NCBI RefSeq assembly: GCF_009729035.1
Contig: NZ_CP045483.1
Span: 766,001 to 830,000, forward strand
Direction of reading: 5' to 3'
Length of the DNA: 64,000 bases
Source of the DNA: Stygiolobus azoricus
GTDB taxonomy: Archaea; Thermoproteota; Thermoprotei_A; Sulfolobales; Sulfolobaceae
Below are positions 51,923 through 63,769 of this stretch, piece by piece. Both the position numbers and the translations under genes were made by a program. The notes beneath the pieces were generated by a model that was not told where the DNA came from, ran no database searches, and worked only from the letters and a program-made list of their open reading frames with translations. Each line of letters opens with the position of its first letter. Within the stretch, counting starts at the first letter, position 1.

Positions 51923-52229
51923 CGAGATCACTCAAATCAAGTTCAATTACTTCAGCTCTGTTGTCCTCCTTCTCTTGCTCTTCTCCTATCTTCTTAACTC
52001 CTTTCTTACCCTCTACCTCTACGGAGCTTCCTCCAGCCTTTATTTTTGAAACTACCGCTTTCCATTTATGCCCGCACTTAGGACATTCATAAGAGCCCAT
52101 AATTGTTATGGTTATTCTTCCATATGCATCTGGTAAAGGAGATACTAGTTGCCAGGTCTTTGTTGGTTTATCAACTTTTGCTCCACAATTAGGGCATACG
52201 TCTGGCTCGCTCTGTTTTTTCCTAGGCAT
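51903..52229 (-). CDS. Zinc-ribbon protein with acidic tail
   Basis: 108 residues. Two CxxC pairs (DVCPNCGAKVDKP and YECPKCGHKWKAVVSKI) about 38 residues apart form one zinc ribbon, followed by a basic linker and a strongly acidic end (ELDLSDLDEDEEE). The layout resembles small archaeal transcription or chromatin proteins, but I do not recognise it as TFS or Spt4. It overlaps both neighbours slightly (eight bases with the membrane gene, about 20 with the signal peptidase gene). Confidence 0.8.
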   Translation of the reverse strand: MPRKKQSEPDVCPNCGAKVDKPTKTWQLVSPLPDAYGRITITIMGSYECPKCGHKWKAVVSKIKAGGSSVEVEGKKGVKKIGEEQEKEDNRAEVIELDLSDLDEDEEE

Positions 52230-52536
52230 GAGTAATATGTAATATAAATAAACTATAAATTAATTGGCATAATATTGACGCTGTCAGAAGTAAAGGGGAT
52301 AAGAATTTGTATTTTTTATTCAAAACTATTATATATCCTATAATATTAAAAAATATTAAGATTGGTAAAGTTATTATGGTTTGAAGATAAAAATACGCTA
52401 CTAAAAACGGTGCTGTGACCCAAGTGATATAAAATGCTTTTTCGTTACTTATCTTTCCCCTTAGGATTCGAGCGTAAACTGGTGTTAATATCCCGTATAT
52501 AATCAAAGGAATTGAGCTGTAGCAAATAGGTAACAT
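52222..52536 (-). CDS. Small integral membrane protein
   Basis: 104 residues with about three or four hydrophobic segments ([66 protein letters not shown]). Not recognised. It is first of a minus-strand group with the zinc-ribbon and signal peptidase genes, and divergent from enolase at a distance of about 40 bases. Confidence 0.65.
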   Translation of the reverse strand: MLPICYSSIPLIIYGILTPVYARILRGKISNEKAFYITWVTAPFLVAYFYLQTIITLPILIFFNIIGYIIVLNKKYKFLSPLLLTASILCQLIYSLFILHITHA

Positions 52537-52577
52537 ATATTAATCTTCTCTATTTGAATATCAGTCAAGGATTTAAA

Positions 52578-53822
52578 ATGAGCGATTCGTTCAGAATAAG
52601 AAAGGTAAAGGGTTATCAAATTCTCGACTCTAGAGGTAACAGGACAGTTAGAGTAAGGGTTGAGACTTACGGTGGGATTTCTGATTTCGGGGACGCTCCT
52701 GCAGGCGCATCAAAGGGAACTAGGGAAGCTGTAGAACTTAGGGATAAGGATGGCGGAGTTACAGAAGCTGTTCGAATAATTGATTCCGTAATTAATGATT
52801 CACTTCATGGCTTTAGTGTTCTGGATCAGTTAGCAATAGACCAAGCTCTTATTAAGCTTGATGGAACTTCGAATAAGAGTAGAATTGGAGGGAACACTAC
52901 AATAGCCACTTCTATAGCAGTTCTCAAAACTGCCTCTAAATCTCTAGGGCTAGAATATTTCAAATATATTGGAGGTCCTAGGGTTAGGTATGTTCCTATA
53001 CCCTTACTCAACATATTAAATGGTGGGCTTCATGCGGGTAACATGCTCAAAATCCAAGAGTTCATTGTCATACCCAAGGAGTTTGATACATTTTCAGAGG
53101 CTTTAATCGCCTCGACTTCAATCTATAAGAGGCTAAAAGAACTGATAACAGAGAGATATGGTAAACTCTACACTGCCTTAGGAGATGAAGGTGGAGTCGC
53201 TCCACCTCTCGAAAAGACTAGAGACGCTTTGGATCTCATATATACGGCGGTAAAACAGACTGGATACGACGGTCAAGTTTATCTAGGTATGGACGCAGCG
53301 GCTTCAGACTTTTTCAAAGATGATGTCTACGAGATAGACGGTAGGAGATACTCTCCGGACGAAATGATAGATTATTACGTTAGCTTAGCAAATGAGTATC
53401 CTATTCTATATCTAGAGGATCCATTCAATGAAAATGATTTCGAAAGGTTTTCTATTTTACAGTCAAAGCTTAAGAAGACTATAGTAACAGGCGATGATCT
53501 ATATACCACTAATGTAGAGTATCTTAAAAAAGGAATTGAGAAGAAGTCGACCAGCGGAACTATAGTTAAACCTAATCAAATTGGTACTTTAAGCGAAACT
53601 TTCGACTATATAGAGCTGGCTAAAAAGAATTCCATAAAGGTTATAGTTAGCCATAGAAGTGGCGAGACTGAGGATTCATTTATTGCTGACCTAGCAGTGG
53701 GAGTTCAAAGTGACTTTATCAAAACTGGTGCTCCTGCTAGAGGTGAAAGGACTAGTAAATATAATAGAATCATAGAAATAGAAAGGGATTATGGCTTAGA
53801 GTACTATGGGAAAAAGTTATAG
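52578..53822 (+). CDS. eno: Enolase
   Basis: 414 residues from ATG 52578; a TTG eight codons earlier (52554) is less likely since family members start near [20 protein letters not shown]. Interconverts 2-phosphoglycerate and PEP. Motifs: [68 protein letters not shown] and [18 protein letters not shown]. Two bases from the stop of the minus-strand small gene downstream is a five-base gap, convergent. Works with PEP synthase at 6549 in gluconeogenesis. Confidence 0.97.
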   Translation: MSDSFRIRKVKGYQILDSRGNRTVRVRVETYGGISDFGDAPAGASKGTREAVELRDKDGGVTEAVRIIDSVINDSLHGFSVLDQLAIDQALIKLDGTSNKSRIGGNTTIATSIAVLKTASKSLGLEYFKYIGGPRVRYVPIPLLNILNGGLHAGNMLKIQEFIVIPKEFDTFSEALIASTSIYKRLKELITERYGKLYTALGDEGGVAPPLEKTRDALDLIYTAVKQTGYDGQVYLGMDAAASDFFKDDVYEIDGRRYSPDEMIDYYVSLANEYPILYLEDPFNENDFERFSILQSKLKKTIVTGDDLYTTNVEYLKKGIEKKSTSGTIVKPNQIGTLSETFDYIELAKKNSIKVIVSHRSGETEDSFIADLAVGVQSDFIKTGAPARGERTSKYNRIIEIERDYGLEYYGKKL

Positions 53823-53826
53823 TATT

Positions 53827-54075
53827 TTAGGGTATTAATATTCCTATAACTAGTAGGAACGTGGCTATAACTAACATTAAGATAACGAAACCTCTGAACG
53901 GCATATTAGGCAAGGTTTTAAAAGCTTGTACTACTCCGTAAGCGATGCCTCCGAGAAGAAGGATTATTAGTATTGACAATCCTATTATAATGAATGTCGA
54001 AGCTAGCGGTGTTGGGTTTACATGTAAGAGCTGTGAAAATTGCCCCGTTATATTCTCCAGTGTTTGTAAGCTCAT
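53827..54075 (-). CDS. Small two-helix membrane protein
   Basis: 82 residues with two strong hydrophobic segments (about 28-48, IIIGLSILIILLLGGIAYGVV, and 62-81, GFVILMLVIATFLLVIGILI). N-terminus polar and outside or inside not decidable. Not recognised as a family. Lies between enolase and cdvA on the opposite strand to both, divergent from cdvA; its nearness to the cell-division cluster may be chance. Confidence 0.6.
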   Translation of the reverse strand: MSLQTLENITGQFSQLLHVNPTPLASTFIIIGLSILIILLLGGIAYGVVQAFKTLPNMPFRGFVILMLVIATFLLVIGILIP

Positions 54076-54198
54076 TGTAAATTATAACTTGCGTTAGGAA
54101 TCCTTTTTTAAATAATCTATCATAATATTACCTAGCCAATGATGAGGGTTAAAAGCACTTATCCGTGATGAGCCTCTACCTGCTGAGGAGCCCAAATC

Positions 54199-54237
54199 CT
54201 TTTAAATAAATCATACTCAGCTGATAATTTTGAGGAG
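54199..54237 (+). promoter_or_regulatory. cdvA promoter and ribosome site
   Basis: CTTTTAAATAAA (54199-54210) is a good TATA box; a start near 54230 leaves a leader of about 15 bases with GAGGAG at 54232-54237, seven bases before ATG 54245. Confidence 0.55.
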
Positions 54238-54244
54238 TAATACC

Positions 54245-54961
54245 ATGCCGGTTTCAGTTGAAGTATTAACGAAGTTCATAGGGCAAAAGATAAAGGACAT
54301 TTACGGTAGAGATGTAGGGATTCTACTTCACGTTTATACTGAAATCGACGGAACAGTAACTGGCGTAGAGATTTCTAAAGGAGATGAGATAAAGAGTTAC
54401 GCTCCCGACAGTCTGAAATTAGATGGGGATTCATTAGTATTAATTCCTGAGTGGAGGAATGAGGCTTACAAGATTTTAGGATATATGGAAAAAATAAGAA
54501 GAAGACAGAAAGCGTTAGAGGAGTTATACTCTAAGAACGAGATCCCAAAGAGTATGTATGATGATATGAAGAGAAAGTTGGACGCCGAAATGTTAAAGGT
54601 CAGAGATGAACAAAGTAAACTCAAGGGGAAACTTAAGGATAGGTTAAACAAAATTGAGGATCAGTTATCTCAGATCGATAGGGCTACAATAGCACTTAAA
54701 ATGAGTTATATCTCGGGAGAGTTACCAGAAACTGCATATAAGAATTCGATAGAGATCCTTAGGCAATCTAAAGAGAGTTATACCGTGGAAAGGGATGATA
54801 TAAGAAAAACGTTAGATAAGCTAGATGGGCTTGATAAAGAGAGTTTGGATTTAAAGCCTTCTCCCTCATTACCCACGCAGACAGAACAATCTACAAAGAC
54901 GGAAAGTAATAAGAGTGAAGTGCCTTTGCCAATACCAGTAAGAGTAATAAACACTTTGTAA
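54245..54961 (+). CDS. cdvA: Cell division protein CdvA
   Basis: 238 residues from ATG 54245. PRC-barrel-like N-terminus ([39 protein letters not shown]) followed by a long coiled coil (about 75-200, [33 protein letters not shown]). C-terminal tail ends [12 protein letters not shown], the short peptide that binds the winged helix of CdvB. CdvA binds membrane and DNA and recruits ESCRT-III at mid-cell. 18 bases before cdvB. Confidence 0.95.
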   Translation: MPVSVEVLTKFIGQKIKDIYGRDVGILLHVYTEIDGTVTGVEISKGDEIKSYAPDSLKLDGDSLVLIPEWRNEAYKILGYMEKIRRRQKALEELYSKNEIPKSMYDDMKRKLDAEMLKVRDEQSKLKGKLKDRLNKIEDQLSQIDRATIALKMSYISGELPETAYKNSIEILRQSKESYTVERDDIRKTLDKLDGLDKESLDLKPSPSLPTQTEQSTKTESNKSEVPLPIPVRVINTL

Positions 54962-54979
54962 CTAATCTAGTGACTTAGG

Positions 54980-55759
54980 ATGTTTGATAAGTTATCATCA
55001 ATTTTTAACAATGATAGGAAGCGAAAAGTACAATTAGGGAAGATGATTACTGAAATATCATTGAAGCTAAAGGAACAGCAAGACAGACTTGACGAGGCAA
55101 TAAGGAGGTTAAAGGAGAGGGACAAGGAGCTCTTCGAAAAAGTAGTTAGAGCCCAAATTGAGGGTGATGTTGCTAGGGCTACTATCTATGCTCAAGAGAT
55201 CTCCGACATTAGGAAAATGATCAAAATAATTTATACTGCTTATTTGGCAATAGAAAAGGTCAGACTGAAGCTCGATACTGTTCAGGAATTACAAGGTGTA
55301 TCCCTAGTCCTATTTCCAGTTATGAAAATATTAGGAGAGCTTAAGGATCAGATAAAGGGAGTAGCTCCTGAAGTGGCTTTAGCGTTAGACTCCATAACAA
55401 GCAGTGTTAACAGTATTGCTATAGAAACAGGTGCAATAAGTGAGAGATCTGTAGTTCCGGCAATGGTTGACGAACAAGCTAAGCAGATACTAGATGAGGC
55501 TCAAAAGATGGCAGAAGTAAAAGTTAGAGAAATCTTGCCAGAATTACCTCATCCTCCGACAGAATTACCTAAACCTAGAGCTCAGGCAATACAAATAAAG
55601 CGCCAATTAACAGAAGATATGCTCCTAGATTACATTAGAAGTACGGGAGGATTCCTTGATCTAGAATTTATTTCAAAGAACTATGGAGTAGATAAGGTAG
55701 AGATTCTAAATTTGTTAAAGAGATTAGAACAGAAGGGTCTGATAGCATTGGAGGGATGA
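54980..55759 (+). CDS. cdvB: ESCRT-III cell division protein CdvB
   Basis: 259 residues. ESCRT-III core (about 1-170: [38 protein letters not shown]), then the proline-rich MIM2 motif [16 protein letters not shown] (about 187-202) that docks on the MIT domain of CdvC, and a C-terminal winged helix (from about 210, [42 protein letters not shown]) that binds CdvA. Full architecture of the founder paralog, unlike the short one at 5820. Four bases before cdvC. Confidence 0.96.
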   Translation: MFDKLSSIFNNDRKRKVQLGKMITEISLKLKEQQDRLDEAIRRLKERDKELFEKVVRAQIEGDVARATIYAQEISDIRKMIKIIYTAYLAIEKVRLKLDTVQELQGVSLVLFPVMKILGELKDQIKGVAPEVALALDSITSSVNSIAIETGAISERSVVPAMVDEQAKQILDEAQKMAEVKVREILPELPHPPTELPKPRAQAIQIKRQLTEDMLLDYIRSTGGFLDLEFISKNYGVDKVEILNLLKRLEQKGLIALEG

Positions 55760-55763
55760 GTAG

Positions 55764-56885
55764 ATGTCGGCTCAGTCAATGTTAGAAGAAATGGCAAGAA
55801 AATATGCTGTGGCAGCTGTAAAAGCTGATAAGGAAGGAAACGTAGAGGAGGCTATAAATAACTATAAAAAAGCTATAGAAGTTTTATCTCAATTGATAGC
55901 GTTGTATCATGATTCTAATGCTGTCAGAGTCTATGAACAGATGATTAATGAGTATAAGAAAAGAATAGAGGTACTAAAAGAAGTAGTTCCTGCTAATGGG
56001 GGAGAATATGCTAAGACAACATCCGTTAGTATAGAAGATCTAATAGTAAAGGAAAAACCTAAGGTCTCTTTTAACGATATAGTAGGACTTGATGATGTGA
56101 AGGAGGCGTTAAAAGAGTCTATAGTATATCCAACAAAAAGACCTGACTTATTCCCTCTAGGATGGCCTAGAGGCATTCTTTTGTATGGTCCTCCAGGTTG
56201 TGGCAAAACTATGATAGCTGCAGCAGTAGCTAGTGAAATTGACTCATATTTTATTCAGGTCGACGCTGCTTCGATTATGTCTAAGTGGTTAGGTGAAGCA
56301 GAGAAGAACGTAGCTAAAATATTCAACAACGCGAGGGAACTCTCTAAAAAGGAGGATAAACCTGTCATAATATTTATTGACGAAATAGATGCGTTACTCG
56401 GTGTGTATAATAGCGAAAACGGTGGAGAGGTAAGAGTTAGAAATCAATTTTTAAAAGAAATGGATGGGTTACAAGATAAGTCTGAGACGTTCAAAGTTTA
56501 CGTTATAGGTGCAACGAATAAGCCATGGAGATTAGATGAGCCATTCCTAAGGAGATTCCAGAAGAGAATCTACGTTAGACTTCCTGATTTTAATCAAAGG
56601 CTGGCGTTATTAAAGTACTACACATCTAAGATCAATTTGGACAGTAGTGTTAATTTGAATCAACTCGCAGAACTAACTGAAGGGTATACAGCGAGCGATA
56701 TTAAGGATATTGTTCAAGCTGCTCAGATTAAGGTAGTTAAGGAGATGTTTGAAAAGAACTTATCGGAACCTAGACCAGTAACAACTAACGACTTCATTGA
56801 AGTTCTAAAGGTTAGAAAACCCAGTGTAAATGAAGAAATGGTTAAAGCTTACGAAGTGTGGCACGAAAAGTTCAAGGCCTTATAA
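55764..56885 (+). CDS. cdvC: Cell division AAA ATPase CdvC (Vps4-like)
   Basis: 373 residues. N-terminal MIT domain (about 1-75, [42 protein letters not shown]), linker, then AAA module: Walker [15 protein letters not shown], Walker [13 protein letters not shown], sensor [12 protein letters not shown] and arginine-finger region [11 protein letters not shown]. Takes ESCRT-III polymers apart by ATP hydrolysis, needed for constriction. Completes the cdvABC cluster; own start four bases after cdvB. Confidence 0.97.
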   Translation: MSAQSMLEEMARKYAVAAVKADKEGNVEEAINNYKKAIEVLSQLIALYHDSNAVRVYEQMINEYKKRIEVLKEVVPANGGEYAKTTSVSIEDLIVKEKPKVSFNDIVGLDDVKEALKESIVYPTKRPDLFPLGWPRGILLYGPPGCGKTMIAAAVASEIDSYFIQVDAASIMSKWLGEAEKNVAKIFNNARELSKKEDKPVIIFIDEIDALLGVYNSENGGEVRVRNQFLKEMDGLQDKSETFKVYVIGATNKPWRLDEPFLRRFQKRIYVRLPDFNQRLALLKYYTSKINLDSSVNLNQLAELTEGYTASDIKDIVQAAQIKVVKEMFEKNLSEPRPVTTNDFIEVLKVRKPSVNEEMVKAYEVWHEKFKAL

Positions 56886-56973
56886 TTTGAAATTATTTTT
56901 AACTGTTTACAATTAAATTAACCTCTTCTTATTCAAGGGTAAAACCTATAACCTAATTAGAGATTATGCTTCT

Positions 56974-57648
56974 ATGGATGCTAAAAGGGTTGTAGCCGAG
57001 TTCGTAGCCCCTTTACTAGCTGATTATAAATTGATCGGAATGGGTACTGGTAGAACAGTGAAGAGGTTAATCGAAGTTATGGAAGAGAAAAACATGATAA
57101 AGGGTAAAGTTTTTGTATCAAGTTCTATCGACACGGAAATAGACTTATCTAAAAGGGGAGGTATTGTCTTATCGTTAAGTTCAGGCGCGAAACCAGAGAT
57201 CTATGTGGATAGTTTCGATTTCGTAACTAAGGATAAAGTTATGATTAAAGGAGGAGGTGCAGCATTACTCAGAGAGAAATTATTATACTATTTTTCTCAA
57301 AGGTCAGTATTCATTGGAGAGTATAGTAAGCTTTCAAGCTCAAATCAGTTACCTGTCCCAGTAGAAATCACTCAGGCTGCCATATCTTACGTTTTGTCGG
57401 AGCTTACTTCTCTGGGATACAAAGCGAGAATTAGGGAAACTAACGGAAAAATCGGAGGTGTAATTAGTGATAATTGTAATATAATCATAGATGTTGATGT
57501 AAATACAAACGAATTGTGTGCTTTTGAGAAGAAAGTGAAGGAGATACCTGGTGTGGTAGAGAGTGGTGTTTTTTGCGGTAAAAAGGGTGTTAAAGATTAT
57601 GAGGTGATTTTAGGGAACGAAGATGGTCGTATCGAGATTTTAAGTTAA
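56974..57648 (+). CDS. rpiA: Ribose-5-phosphate isomerase A
   Basis: 224 residues. Interconverts ribose 5- and ribulose 5-phosphate. Motifs: LIGMGTGRTVKRLIE (phosphate loop; bacterial TGST is varied to TGRT), DSFDFVTKDKVMIKGGGAALLREKLL (Asp pairs and the KGGGAA loop with the catalytic acid), and NIIIDVDV. Stands 88 bases after cdvC with its own start and convergent to treY across the tRNA-Leu gene. Confidence 0.9.
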   Translation: MDAKRVVAEFVAPLLADYKLIGMGTGRTVKRLIEVMEEKNMIKGKVFVSSSIDTEIDLSKRGGIVLSLSSGAKPEIYVDSFDFVTKDKVMIKGGGAALLREKLLYYFSQRSVFIGEYSKLSSSNQLPVPVEITQAAISYVLSELTSLGYKARIRETNGKIGGVISDNCNIIIDVDVNTNELCAFEKKVKEIPGVVESGVFCGKKGVKDYEVILGNEDGRIEILS

Positions 57649-57705
57649 GTTATAATTTCAATAAGTGAAAAACTTAAAATTAATGACGAATATGTAGATA
57701 AGTAG

Positions 57706-57801
57706 GCGGGGGTGCCCGAGCTGGTCAAAGGGGGCGGACTCAAGGCCCCTGGGGATATCCGCTGGCGTAGGCCTGCGTGGGTTCGAAGCCCACCCCCCGC
57801 A
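57706..57801 (+). tRNA. tRNA-Leu (CAA), with 12-base intron
   Basis: Acceptor GCGGGGG (57706-57712) pairs with CCCCCGC (57794-57800), discriminator A. Anticodon stem GCGGA/TCCGC with 19 bases between; 12 of them after G37 would be intron, leaving loop CTCAAGA with anticodon CAA. A long variable arm (TGGCGTAGGCCTGCG) marks a class II tRNA, and the T-arm is GTGGG TTCGAAG CCCAC. Ends four bases before the treY stop on the other strand. Confidence 0.92.
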
Positions 57802-57805
57802 TACC

Positions 57806-59971
57806 TTAATTTTGCTTTATTAAGACTCGTGGTAAATCTTTTACGGTTACTGAATTTCTAAAGTTTTCACCAGTTAAAACATCTATAAATTCTCCATCCA
57901 TTTTTACTTCTTGTTCGCTTAAACTTTGTAATGTTTTTACTATAACAAATATCTTATCTCCTCTGACAAAACCACAAAGTCCATAAGGTAAGGAAATTTG
58001 TTTATAACTTCCGTTAAGTACTATTTCACTATACTCTTTTCTTAAGTGCAATAATTTATACGTGACGTACATTTTTATCCTACCATCATTCAAGTTGTTT
58101 ATCATTTCATTATCAAACTTTCTTGACCTATCTAGTAGTTTTCTGAGAGTATTAAAATCGACATTTCTTCTATTGTCGGGGTCTGTTAATAGATATCTCC
58201 ATGTTTCTGTGCCTTGATAAAAGTCAGGCACTCCTGGTGAAAGTATTTTTAGTGTAACTAGAGATAGTGACTTTAGCATTCCTAATCTTCTAATTTTACT
58301 CTCGTAATCTAGGAATGATCTTTGAAAATCACGGTTGGTAAACGTCTCGTCTATAAGTTCTAAAATTTTTTCCTCATATTGGGAGTTAACGTTGAGCCAT
58401 GAGGTGAATTCCTTAGCTTCTCTTACACTTTTTATCATATAATTCTTAATTCTATTTTTATATTCTTCATTGAATCCTTCGAAGTAACTTCCTACTAGAA
58501 CTTGATAATATCGATATTCCGTGTTTCTATCTATTTTAGGGTTTAAGATAGAGTGCCATTCATAGATTTTTTTCCTCCACTCTTTAGGATTTTCACTGAT
58601 GGCGCTTATTTTCATCCTAACGTCTTCACTGAACTTTGTATCGTGAGTACTTGTAGCGTTAAGTGACTTTGTTGAGATTCTTGATTCGTTAAACTTGTGG
58701 AACTTATCACACTCTAGTCTGTAGTATCTTAAATTGCTTCCGACTTCATTAAGGGATATTAGTCTATTAAATCTATATAAAAATGTATCTTCGTAGGATT
58801 TCGCGTATATAGCGGGCATTAACTGTTGTAATTTAGCGTATTCAGGGCTATTTTTTGCGATTTTTGAAATCTCTTTTCCTATGTCGCATTCTTCTTCTAC
58901 TTCATTATGATACGTCCTATATCTATTTAGGCAGACGAGATACTCTTCTAAGGTTTCAAAACTGATACCCATTGATTTAGCTAACCGTTCTATTTCAAAT
59001 TTAAATAATTCTCGTATAATAAGTCTCTTTAATCTTCTGATTTCATCCTCTATTTCTACCGGATGTCCAATAAATTCCGTATAAATTTCTGTCATATCTT
59101 TCTCATTGTGAGAAAAAAGTAAGTTGGAGAAATTGAGAAAGTCATAACCTGTAGTTCCATCCGGACCTGGGAATAATTTTTCGTCAAAGGATAGAATTTT
59201 TTCTACTAATATTATCTTGTTTCCTGATTTCTCCTTTAACTTCTTTATATACTCCTCAGGTTCGTATAATCCATCAACGTGATCTACTCTGAATCCATCC
59301 ACATCAAATGATAGAATCTTTTTGTGAGTTTCCTCAAAAACGAAGTCTTTTTCCTGATTTATCGCTATGAGCTCGTTTACATCAAAGAATCGTCTATAAG
59401 TAGGAGGTTCTCTCCAAAAGGTTAACTCGTAATTTTGTTTTCTTAAAGTACTGAGCAAGTCTTCACCAAGCTTAGAAATAGGTAATCTCCAGTCATGATA
59501 CACTAGGGTTAATTCTCCTTTCTTGTCTTTTTCGATCTTAATTAGCCCTTTTGAAATTATCGTGTCAAGTTTGTCCTCTAGGATCGGTAACCTGATTTTT
59601 TCGAATTCTTGAAAGAAATCGAAAAACTCGTAATATTTGCTCCTTTTTCCGTTTTTCAATACGTCCATTAGCCTCCAGTTATCTGGATGAACGGCCTCAT
59701 GATTAGGAACTATATCTTGGATAATACCTATGTTCTTTTCCTTAGCTTTTCGTATTAGTTCTATATATTTTTCCTCTCCTCCCAGCTCTGGATTTATTTG
59801 GGAGTGGTCAGTCACATCATAACCGTGAGAGCTATTAGGTCTAGCTTTATATACTGGTGAAAGATAAAGGTGGGAGACTCCTAGGTCGTTAAAGTAGTCT
59901 AGATTTTGAATTACTTGGTCGAAGTTGAAATCTTTATTTAATTGTAATCTGTAAGTTGATAGAAACTTCAA
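57806..59971 (-). CDS. treY: Maltooligosyltrehalose synthase
   Basis: 721 residues, GH13. Isomerises the reducing-end alpha-1,4 bond of maltooligosaccharides to alpha,alpha-1,1. Starts STYRLQLNKDFNFDQVIQNLDYFNDLGVSHLYLSPVY and SSHGYDVTDHSQINPELGG, typical of TreY; the nucleophile aspartate is in SFDVDGFRVDHVDGL, with the glutamate in ILVEKILS and TSTHDTKFSEDVR near the third acid. Last gene of treZ-treX-treY; its start overlaps the treX stop by four bases. Confidence 0.96.
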   Translation of the reverse strand: MKFLSTYRLQLNKDFNFDQVIQNLDYFNDLGVSHLYLSPVYKARPNSSHGYDVTDHSQINPELGGEEKYIELIRKAKEKNIGIIQDIVPNHEAVHPDNWRLMDVLKNGKRSKYYEFFDFFQEFEKIRLPILEDKLDTIISKGLIKIEKDKKGELTLVYHDWRLPISKLGEDLLSTLRKQNYELTFWREPPTYRRFFDVNELIAINQEKDFVFEETHKKILSFDVDGFRVDHVDGLYEPEEYIKKLKEKSGNKIILVEKILSFDEKLFPGPDGTTGYDFLNFSNLLFSHNEKDMTEIYTEFIGHPVEIEDEIRRLKRLIIRELFKFEIERLAKSMGISFETLEEYLVCLNRYRTYHNEVEEECDIGKEISKIAKNSPEYAKLQQLMPAIYAKSYEDTFLYRFNRLISLNEVGSNLRYYRLECDKFHKFNESRISTKSLNATSTHDTKFSEDVRMKISAISENPKEWRKKIYEWHSILNPKIDRNTEYRYYQVLVGSYFEGFNEEYKNRIKNYMIKSVREAKEFTSWLNVNSQYEEKILELIDETFTNRDFQRSFLDYESKIRRLGMLKSLSLVTLKILSPGVPDFYQGTETWRYLLTDPDNRRNVDFNTLRKLLDRSRKFDNEMINNLNDGRIKMYVTYKLLHLRKEYSEIVLNGSYKQISLPYGLCGFVRGDKIFVIVKTLQSLSEQEVKMDGEFIDVLTGENFRNSVTVKDLPRVLIKQN

Positions 59972-62103
59972 GCTTCTACCCTCCTATATACTAATGCAGT
60001 CTTTCCCTCTATTTCCTTTTCAGTGTTACCCTGAACTTCTTCCTTTCTCTCATCTGGGTAAGGGTGTAGTACTAGTTCCCATTTACCTAATGGGAATTTG
60101 AACTTAACATTATTGTTTCCGCCGTTAAGGATGATCAAAAATGTATCATCAGCTATTCTTTCTCCGAATCTATTTATCTCGTCAATTGCGCTTCCTTCTA
60201 GGATGTAGGCGATAAAATTCGTATTGGATTTCCATGTTCCTTCGTCAGCTTCTGTTCCGTCAGGTTTCAACCACGTAACATCCTTCATAGGTAACCCGTG
60301 TAGTTTTCTTCCTTGGAAATATCTCGCTCTTCTGAAGACAGGGTGGGCTTTGTAGAAGTATATTAACTCCTTCACAAAGTCTCGGAACTTTAACTTTCTC
60401 TCATCTAAATTCCAATTAAACCAACTGATCTCGTTATCTTGGCAAAAGGCGTTATTATTGCCTTTTTGCGTTCTACCAATTTCATCGCCCCCTAGGAGCA
60501 TTGGTATCCCTTGACTTGTAAATAAGGTAATTAAGAGGTTTCTCTTCTGCTTCTCTCTACACATGATAACATTCAGATCCTCAGTTTCTCCTTCAAAACC
60601 ACAATTCCAGCTGAAATTTTCGTTCATCCCGTCCTGGTTGTTTAGTTGGTTTGCTTCGTTGTGCTTCTGATTATAACTTACAAGGTCTTCCAAGGTAAAC
60701 CCGTCGTGGGATGTTATGTAGTTTATACTTGCAAAGGGTGTTTTGTTGTTACCTGCATAAAGGTCTGGAGAGCCGAGAAGTCTATTTGCTAACTCTTCGA
60801 AAGGTATCGCATCCCCTTTCCAGAATCTTCTAATAGTGTCACGATACTTACCGTTCCATTCAGCCCACAAGTAAGGGAAATTACCTACTTGGTAACCACC
60901 AGGTCCTACGTCCCAAGGCTCGGCAATCAGCTTTACTTGTGATAATATTGGGTCTTGTTGTATAGCAACGAAGAATGTGGAAAGCATGTTTACGCTGTAG
61001 AGCTGTCTAGCCAAAGCTGAGGCTAAGTCGAACCTGAATCCGTCAACATGCATCTCCAGTACCCAATATCTCAAACTGTCTAACACCATTTGTAAAACTC
61101 TTGGATGGGATAAGTTCAGTGTGTTACCAGTTCCGGTAAAGTCTAGATAGTACCTTGGATTCTTAGGGTCTAGTAGATAGTATGCTCTGTTGTCTATTCC
61201 TTTGAAGCTTAAAGTCGGGCCCAGGTGGTTTCCTTCAGCTGTGTGATTATAGACTACATCAATTATTACCTCTAACCCAGCTTCATGTAGCTTGTTTACC
61301 ATTTTCTTGAATTCTCTCACTTGATCACCTAAGCATCCACTGCTTGAATATCTACATTCTGGTGAGAAGTAGTTTATGGGGTTATATCCCCAGTAGTTCC
61401 TAAGACCTTTATCTACTAAAAATCTCTCATCTACGAATTGTTGTATTGGCATTAATTCTACAGTAGTTATTCCAAGGTCTTTTAGATAATCAATCATTGT
61501 GTCCGATGACAGACCCTCATAAGTTCCCCTTATATTTTCTGGTAGATCTTGCCTCAATTTAGTAAATCCCTTTACATGAACCTCATAGATTATAGTATTA
61601 TTCCAAGGCACTTTCTTCTTCATGAAAAAGTGATCATCTGTCCAGTCAAAGTGTGGATCTATCACTACGCTTTTAGGTATAAATTTATCATCCCTTCTTT
61701 CGTCAAAAGAAAGGTCCTGATTCGGATCACCGATTTTATATCCAAATACAGAATCGTCCCACGTTAGTAGTCCGTTAATTGCCTTAGCATATGGATCGAT
61801 CAAAACTTTATTAGGATTAAATCGTAACCCCTCTTCTGGTTTATAAGGCCCATATACTCTGTATGCGTAGAGTTGTCTAGGTCTTACACCTGGGACAAAG
61901 ATATGCCATAAATCTCCAGTTCTTTGAGTTACTTCTATTACCTCCTTTGGTTCATCTTGCTTTGCTGGTGAGTATAATAAGAGTTCGACCTTAGTAGCAT
62001 TCTCTGAAAAGATTACGAAGTTTGTACCGTCTTCTTCTTCTATCCATGTAGCTCCTAAAGGATAGGGCTCGCCTGGTCTAAGTGGTCTATCTCTATTTTT
62101 CAT
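59968..62103 (-). CDS. treX: Glycogen debranching enzyme TreX/GlgX
   Basis: 711 residues. N-terminal CBM48-like domain ([36 protein letters not shown]), GH13 barrel with [24 protein letters not shown], nucleophile in [14 protein letters not shown], acid glutamate in [16 protein letters not shown], and [22 protein letters not shown]. It removes alpha-1,6 branches from glycogen, feeding TreY and TreZ. Length matches Sulfolobus TreX. Overlaps treZ by 11 bases and treY by four. Confidence 0.97.
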   Translation of the reverse strand: MKNRDRPLRPGEPYPLGATWIEEEDGTNFVIFSENATKVELLLYSPAKQDEPKEVIEVTQRTGDLWHIFVPGVRPRQLYAYRVYGPYKPEEGLRFNPNKVLIDPYAKAINGLLTWDDSVFGYKIGDPNQDLSFDERRDDKFIPKSVVIDPHFDWTDDHFFMKKKVPWNNTIIYEVHVKGFTKLRQDLPENIRGTYEGLSSDTMIDYLKDLGITTVELMPIQQFVDERFLVDKGLRNYWGYNPINYFSPECRYSSSGCLGDQVREFKKMVNKLHEAGLEVIIDVVYNHTAEGNHLGPTLSFKGIDNRAYYLLDPKNPRYYLDFTGTGNTLNLSHPRVLQMVLDSLRYWVLEMHVDGFRFDLASALARQLYSVNMLSTFFVAIQQDPILSQVKLIAEPWDVGPGGYQVGNFPYLWAEWNGKYRDTIRRFWKGDAIPFEELANRLLGSPDLYAGNNKTPFASINYITSHDGFTLEDLVSYNQKHNEANQLNNQDGMNENFSWNCGFEGETEDLNVIMCREKQKRNLLITLFTSQGIPMLLGGDEIGRTQKGNNNAFCQDNEISWFNWNLDERKLKFRDFVKELIYFYKAHPVFRRARYFQGRKLHGLPMKDVTWLKPDGTEADEGTWKSNTNFIAYILEGSAIDEINRFGERIADDTFLIILNGGNNNVKFKFPLGKWELVLHPYPDERKEEVQGNTEKEIEGKTALVYRRVEA

Positions 62104-63769
62104 ACAATAAGTATACGCCTACTCCTTTACTAACTTTTATTTCAGAATCCTTAAATATCTTTGATGGGAAATTAACCCCAATTAGTATTTCACCTTCATA
62201 GTCAATCCTTATTTTGTTTTCACTAAACGAGGCTATAATTAATATTTTTTCGTTCTTGATACTAATCCAGTTTGAACCTGCATCTACTTTAGCAGGTCTT
62301 TTACACTTCGGTAAAAACCTTTTTCTGATCTCAATTAATTTCCGATAGTAGCTTAATACTTCTTTGTCTATATTCCATGATAGTCTTGACTTATGAAATG
62401 CCTCATCTGATTGAGGGTCGATGGTTTGACCGTTGTCCTTTAGTCTCCCTTCTCTAACTCCCTTTATTAACTTTTGGTCAGAAAAGTCAGAGAAAAATAA
62501 GAACGGATTTCTTTCAAAATATTCCTCGCCCATAAAAATCATTGGGATATATGGAGAAAGAAGGTATAATGTCGAAGCTATTAGATAGGTTTCCTTATCC
62601 GTGAGCACTGAAAGTCTTTCACCGTTACCTCTATTTCCTACTTGATCGTGGTTTTGAATATATACTACAAATTTACACCTCGATAAATCTCCAACTGGAG
62701 CGCCATGAATCTTTCCTCTGTACTTAGAATATCTTCCGTCATATACAAATACGTCTAAGAAAGCTTTCTTTATATCATCTATAGAGCCGTAGTCAGAGTA
62801 ATACCCATGTTTTTCGCCCGTAATGTAAGCGTGGATTGAATGGTGGAAGTCATCAGTCCACTGGGCATCTATATTATATCCGCAGTCTTGACGGATAATT
62901 TTTGGATCATTTAAGTCGCTTTCAGCGATCACCAGCTTATTTCTCTTGTGCACGACTTCGGCTATTTCTTGAAGTATGTGCTTAGGTGAGGCATCAATAA
63001 TCGCGTGAACAGCGTCTAGTCTTAGAGCGTCTACCTTGAATACGTCTAACCAATACTTAACGTTGTCAAGAATCATTTCTCTTACACCGTCACTCCCCCT
63101 ATCATCGAAATTGAAGGTCAGCCCCCAAGGTGTATGATACTTGTTAGAAAAATACGGACCTAACTTAATGAGGTAATTTCCTTCCGGTCCGACGTGATTA
63201 TATACTACATCTAGAATGACTCCTATATTTCTCTTATGTGCTTCACTAACAAGTTCTGCAAAACCATAGGGTCCTCCGTATGTGTTTTGGACTGCGAATA
63301 AGAAAGTACCATCATACCCCCAGTCCTTGTTTCCAGGGAATTGGGCTATCGGCATTATCTCGATTGCTGTAACTCCTAAGTCTTTTAAATAATCTAATTT
63401 TTCTATAACTCCTTTGAAATCGCCCCTTTCGGAAAATGTCCCTACGTGGATTTCATAGATTATTAAATCCTCCAATTTTAAACTGTTTATCTCAGGTATG
63501 TTAAACTTTTGGGAAATTATCATTGAACTACCGTGTATACCGTACGGTTGGAATCTAGAGAGCGGATCTGGAATGATTTCTTTTTCTTCTAATAATAGTT
63601 TATATTCTAGACCCTCATTGACGTCATCTATAACTCCTCTAAAATACCCTAAATCATCTTTTTCAAGCTCGTATTTTCCTAAACCGGAAATATCAATCTC
63701 AAGTTTTTCTATGTCTGGAGCGTAAATTGAAAACGTTAACTTATTACCGTCAAGGTTTGTCCCAATCAT
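62093..63769 (-). CDS. treZ: Maltooligosyltrehalose trehalohydrolase
   Basis: 558 residues. Releases trehalose from maltooligosyltrehalose. N-terminal beta domain (residues 1-90), then barrel: [70 protein letters not shown], nucleophile in [14 protein letters not shown], acid in [10 protein letters not shown], and [19 protein letters not shown]. First gene of the trehalose operon here; its ATG overlaps the stop of the upstream gene (ATGA), so the operon may extend beyond the window edge. Confidence 0.97.
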   Translation of the reverse strand: MIGTNLDGNKLTFSIYAPDIEKLEIDISGLGKYELEKDDLGYFRGVIDDVNEGLEYKLLLEEKEIIPDPLSRFQPYGIHGSSMIISQKFNIPEINSLKLEDLIIYEIHVGTFSERGDFKGVIEKLDYLKDLGVTAIEIMPIAQFPGNKDWGYDGTFLFAVQNTYGGPYGFAELVSEAHKRNIGVILDVVYNHVGPEGNYLIKLGPYFSNKYHTPWGLTFNFDDRGSDGVREMILDNVKYWLDVFKVDALRLDAVHAIIDASPKHILQEIAEVVHKRNKLVIAESDLNDPKIIRQDCGYNIDAQWTDDFHHSIHAYITGEKHGYYSDYGSIDDIKKAFLDVFVYDGRYSKYRGKIHGAPVGDLSRCKFVVYIQNHDQVGNRGNGERLSVLTDKETYLIASTLYLLSPYIPMIFMGEEYFERNPFLFFSDFSDQKLIKGVREGRLKDNGQTIDPQSDEAFHKSRLSWNIDKEVLSYYRKLIEIRKRFLPKCKRPAKVDAGSNWISIKNEKILIIASFSENKIRIDYEGEILIGVNFPSKIFKDSEIKVSKGVGVYLLYEK